Below, piece after piece: positions 62,304 to 64,000 of a stretch of DNA of 64,000 bases (within the stretch, counting starts at the first letter, position 1; the number at the start of each line of letters is the position of its first letter). The translations under genes were made by a program, and so were the position numbers. Origin of the DNA: CAZPMO01 sp964587515. GTDB taxonomy: Bacteria > Pseudomonadota > Alphaproteobacteria > MPNO01. Below the pieces are notes generated by a model. That model made no database searches, was not told the DNA's origin, and saw nothing but the letters and a program-made list of their open reading frames with translations. The stretch spans positions 1 to 64,000 of the forward strand of contig CAZPMO010000002.1 of assembly GCA_964587515.1 (NCBI GenBank), in the 5' to 3' direction.

Positions 62304-63053
62304 ATGGTTTCACAACAGCAAATCGAGGCGTTTCGTCGGGAAGGCTATCTGGTCCTGCCCGGGGTGTTCGATTCCGCGCAAATGAAAGAAATCACCGGAT
62401 GGGTCGAGGAATTGCATTCCTGGCCCGAAACGCCGGGCAAGCACATGATGTATTTCGAGGAAAGCAGCCGAGCGGACAAACGGCGCATCCTCAACCGCAT
62501 TGAAAATTTCTATCCCTACCACGAGATGATGGCCGACCTGTTGGACGACGAGATGCGCGCCGGCTGCGGCGAACTGTTCGGCGAGCCGGCGGTGCTGTTC
62601 AAGGAAAAGGTAAACTTCAAAATGCCCGGCGGCGGGGGCTTCGAGGCCCACCAGGACGTGCAGGCGGGCTGGGACGATTATGTCGGCCTCGCGGTGACCG
62701 CGATGGTCACCATCGACGAGACCACGACCGAGAACGGCTGCTTGGAGATCGGCCGCTGGCGTCACCGCCAGGAGATGATCGGCGAGTTGTGGCGGCCCTT
62801 ACAGCCAGCGGAGCTTGTCGAGGTCGATTTCACGCCGTTGCCCTCGAAGCCGGGCGATCTGGTGTTCTTCGATTCCTATGTGCCGCATCAATCGGCGCCC
62901 AATCTGACCGATGCACCCCGCCGGGTGCTCTACGTGACCTATAACCGCGCCTCCGACGGTGATCATTGCGAGCGGTATTACGCCGACAAGCGCAAATCCT
63001 ATCCGCCGGATTGCGAACGCGACGCCGACAAGGTCTACGAATACAAGGTTTGA
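62304..63053 (+). CDS. Phytanoyl-CoA dioxygenase (PhyH) family protein
   Basis: A 249-residue Fe(II)/2-oxoglutarate oxygenase. The facial triad is visible as His and Asp in FEAHQDVQAGWDD and the late His in SYVPHQSAPN; an Arg follows in DAPRRVLYVTYN. Related bacterial enzymes hydroxylate ectoine, phosphonates or lipids. The ATG at 62304 is preferred to 62226 because the protein then begins with the conserved QQIEAFRREGYLVLPGVFD. It overlaps the convergent MFS gene by 19 bases. The substrate is unknown. Confidence 0.87.
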   Translation: MVSQQQIEAFRREGYLVLPGVFDSAQMKEITGWVEELHSWPETPGKHMMYFEESSRADKRRILNRIENFYPYHEMMADLLDDEMRAGCGELFGEPAVLFKEKVNFKMPGGGGFEAHQDVQAGWDDYVGLAVTAMVTIDETTTENGCLEIGRWRHRQEMIGELWRPLQPAELVEVDFTPLPSKPGDLVFFDSYVPHQSAPNLTDAPRRVLYVTYNRASDGDHCERYYADKRKSYPPDCERDADKVYEYKV

Positions 63054-64000
63054 GCCCGTCGGCTGCGCAGCACCACCATGGCCATGATCGAAATATTGAG
63101 CAGGTTCCAGACGATCCCGTTGAGGAAGGCCGACTGGTAAGACCCGGTCTGGTCGTAAATCCAGCCCGACACCCATCCGCCGAACGCCATACCGACAATT
63201 GTCGCCATGATGACGATACCGACCCGTTGCCCCGCTTCGCGCGCCGGCATGAACTCGCGCACGATGAGCGCATAGCACGGGACGATGCCGCCCTGCGACA
63301 GGCCGAACGCGAATGAGATCACGTAAAGGGAAGTCGGACCGTCGAATGGCAGGAACAGCAGCAGCGCCAGGCATTGCAGGACCGATCCCAGCAGCAGCGT
63401 GCGCACGGCGCCGATATGATCGGCGAGAAAGCCCGAGCCGAGGCGACTGAAAATGCCGCCGAAGAACATCAGCGACAGCATCTCCGCGCCCCGAGTCGTG
63501 CCGAATCCCAGGTCGACCGCGTAGGCGACGATGTGGACCTGCGGCATCGACATCGCGACGCAACAGCCGATGCCGGCGACGGCCAGCAGGGTCTGGAGCG
63601 CCCGCGGCGTGAGATCGATCGCCAGCAACGGCGGCGGATCAGCCGCGCCGCCGCCGGCATGAACCGCATGGGTCGGACGACGGCGCAGCATCAGCGCCAG
63701 CGGGACCATGGTCACAACACAGAATATGCCAATGCCGAAATAGGTCGCCCGCCAGCCCTCCGACTGGACGAAGCCCTGCAGCACCAACGGCCAGACGGAA
63801 CCGCCGATATAATTGCCGCCCGCCGTGGCGGCCACCGCAACGCCTCGGCGGCGTTCGAACCAGTGCGATATATCGGCGATCAGCGGTCCGAAACTCGCCG
63901 CCGTCCCAATTCCGATCAGCACGCCCTGGATCACGGAGAACTGCCAGATCTCGGTGGTGAAGGACGCCGAGATGAACCCAACACCGAGCGCCATCCCCGC
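63035..64000 (-). CDS. MFS transporter (oxalate/formate or monocarboxylate type), 5' end outside the window
   Basis: The visible 322 or so residues contain nine or ten helices. They include SHWFERRRGVAVAATAGGNY, the loop after helix 4 common in monocarboxylate/OFA-type MFS proteins, and FSRLGSGFLADHIGAVRTLL, a typical A-like motif in the second half. The beginning of the protein lies past position 64000. It probably moves a carboxylate; the ligand is unknown. The stop lies inside the PhyH gene on the opposite strand. Confidence 0.88.
   Translation of the reverse strand, partial: AGMALGVGFISASFTTEIWQFSVIQGVLIGIGTAASFGPLIADISHWFERRRGVAVAATAGGNYIGGSVWPLVLQGFVQSEGWRATYFGIGIFCVVTMVPLALMLRRRPTHAVHAGGGAADPPPLLAIDLTPRALQTLLAVAGIGCCVAMSMPQVHIVAYAVDLGFGTTRGAEMLSLMFFGGIFSRLGSGFLADHIGAVRTLLLGSVLQCLALLLFLPFDGPTSLYVISFAFGLSQGGIVPCYALIVREFMPAREAGQRVGIVIMATIVGMAFGGWVSGWIYDQTGSYQSAFLNGIVWNLLNISIMAMVVLRSRRAQTLYS

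Noticed and set aside
1..64000. tRNA, rRNA or CRISPR arrays
   Set aside because: No cloverleaf-like tRNA sequence, rRNA segment or regularly spaced repeat was noticed anywhere, though a tRNA scan could not be run.

Overview
This is a 64 kb stretch of a GC-rich genome from an alphaproteobacterium, probably a draft or metagenome-derived assembly because a 10-N gap lies at 28141-28150. Four things point to Alphaproteobacteria: a SAM-II riboswitch in front of metZ, a CIRCE operator in front of groES, the argD-argF-hslO gene order, and a Cys-poor COX15/CtaA-type heme A synthase. The order cannot be fixed from this window. A Rhodospirillales-like marine heterotroph would fit the many aromatic-catabolism, TRAP and NitT-type genes.

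Layout. 1-545: groESL start with CIRCE and a sigma-70-like promoter. 632-6408: an aromatic or heterocycle catabolic group made of a GlcG/HbpS-like protein, a gentisate dioxygenase-like double cupin, a lone form-II CoxL-like molybdenum hydroxylase large subunit, an FAD monooxygenase and a VOC protein. 6512-22353: mostly core genes, namely an MscS channel, an ABC-2 permease, argD, argF, hslO, a Pht5-like binding-fold protein, a lipoprotein, argE, trkH, folE, apaG, an amidase, metZ with its riboswitch, and ctaA. 22558-28891: TauE, a double-VOC protein, a soluble reductive-dehalogenase-like Fe-S protein, a quinone oxidoreductase, a second 2x[4Fe-4S] protein and two tandem aldo/keto reductases, the second of them broken. 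28973-34978: two metal-dependent amidohydrolase-fold proteins, a TfdA-like dioxygenase, a sulfatase and hppD, with REP-like palindromes between them. 35102-39370: a TRAP permease remnant, a long perfect hairpin, and a hybrid sensor kinase split by an 8-bp tandem duplication. 39367-44521: a minus-strand set pairing a TRAP-TAXI importer with an FAH-family hydrolase and a type I extradiol dioxygenase. 44661-49642: threonine synthase and a VOC gene facing a tightly packed operon built around a heme-oxygenase-like diiron oxidase (HDO). 49699-54508: a 2-hydroxyacid dehydrogenase and a NitT/TauT-type ABC importer with two different permeases. 54567-59177: a second HDO next to an LLM flavin oxygenase, a Rieske oxygenase and a RidA protein. 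59178-64000: an AT-rich spacer, a porin remnant, pyrC, a CurA-like reductase, a PhyH dioxygenase and an MFS transporter that runs off the window.

How the genes may work together. The accessory parts look like a set of small uptake-plus-oxidation modules, each pairing a transporter with one or more oxygenases: TAXI with extradiol cleavage, and NitT ABC flanked by two HDO loci. Substrates cannot be read from sequence. The best candidates for something undescribed are the coupled HDO / alpha-beta-hydrolase / AbrB-like / TenA-like operon (46506-49040), the HDO-LLM-Rieske-RidA group (55132-59177), and the Tat-less 326-residue RdhA-like protein (24223-25203). Several signs of decay are visible: the kinase frameshift, the DctM and porin remnants, and the aldo/keto reductase frameshift.
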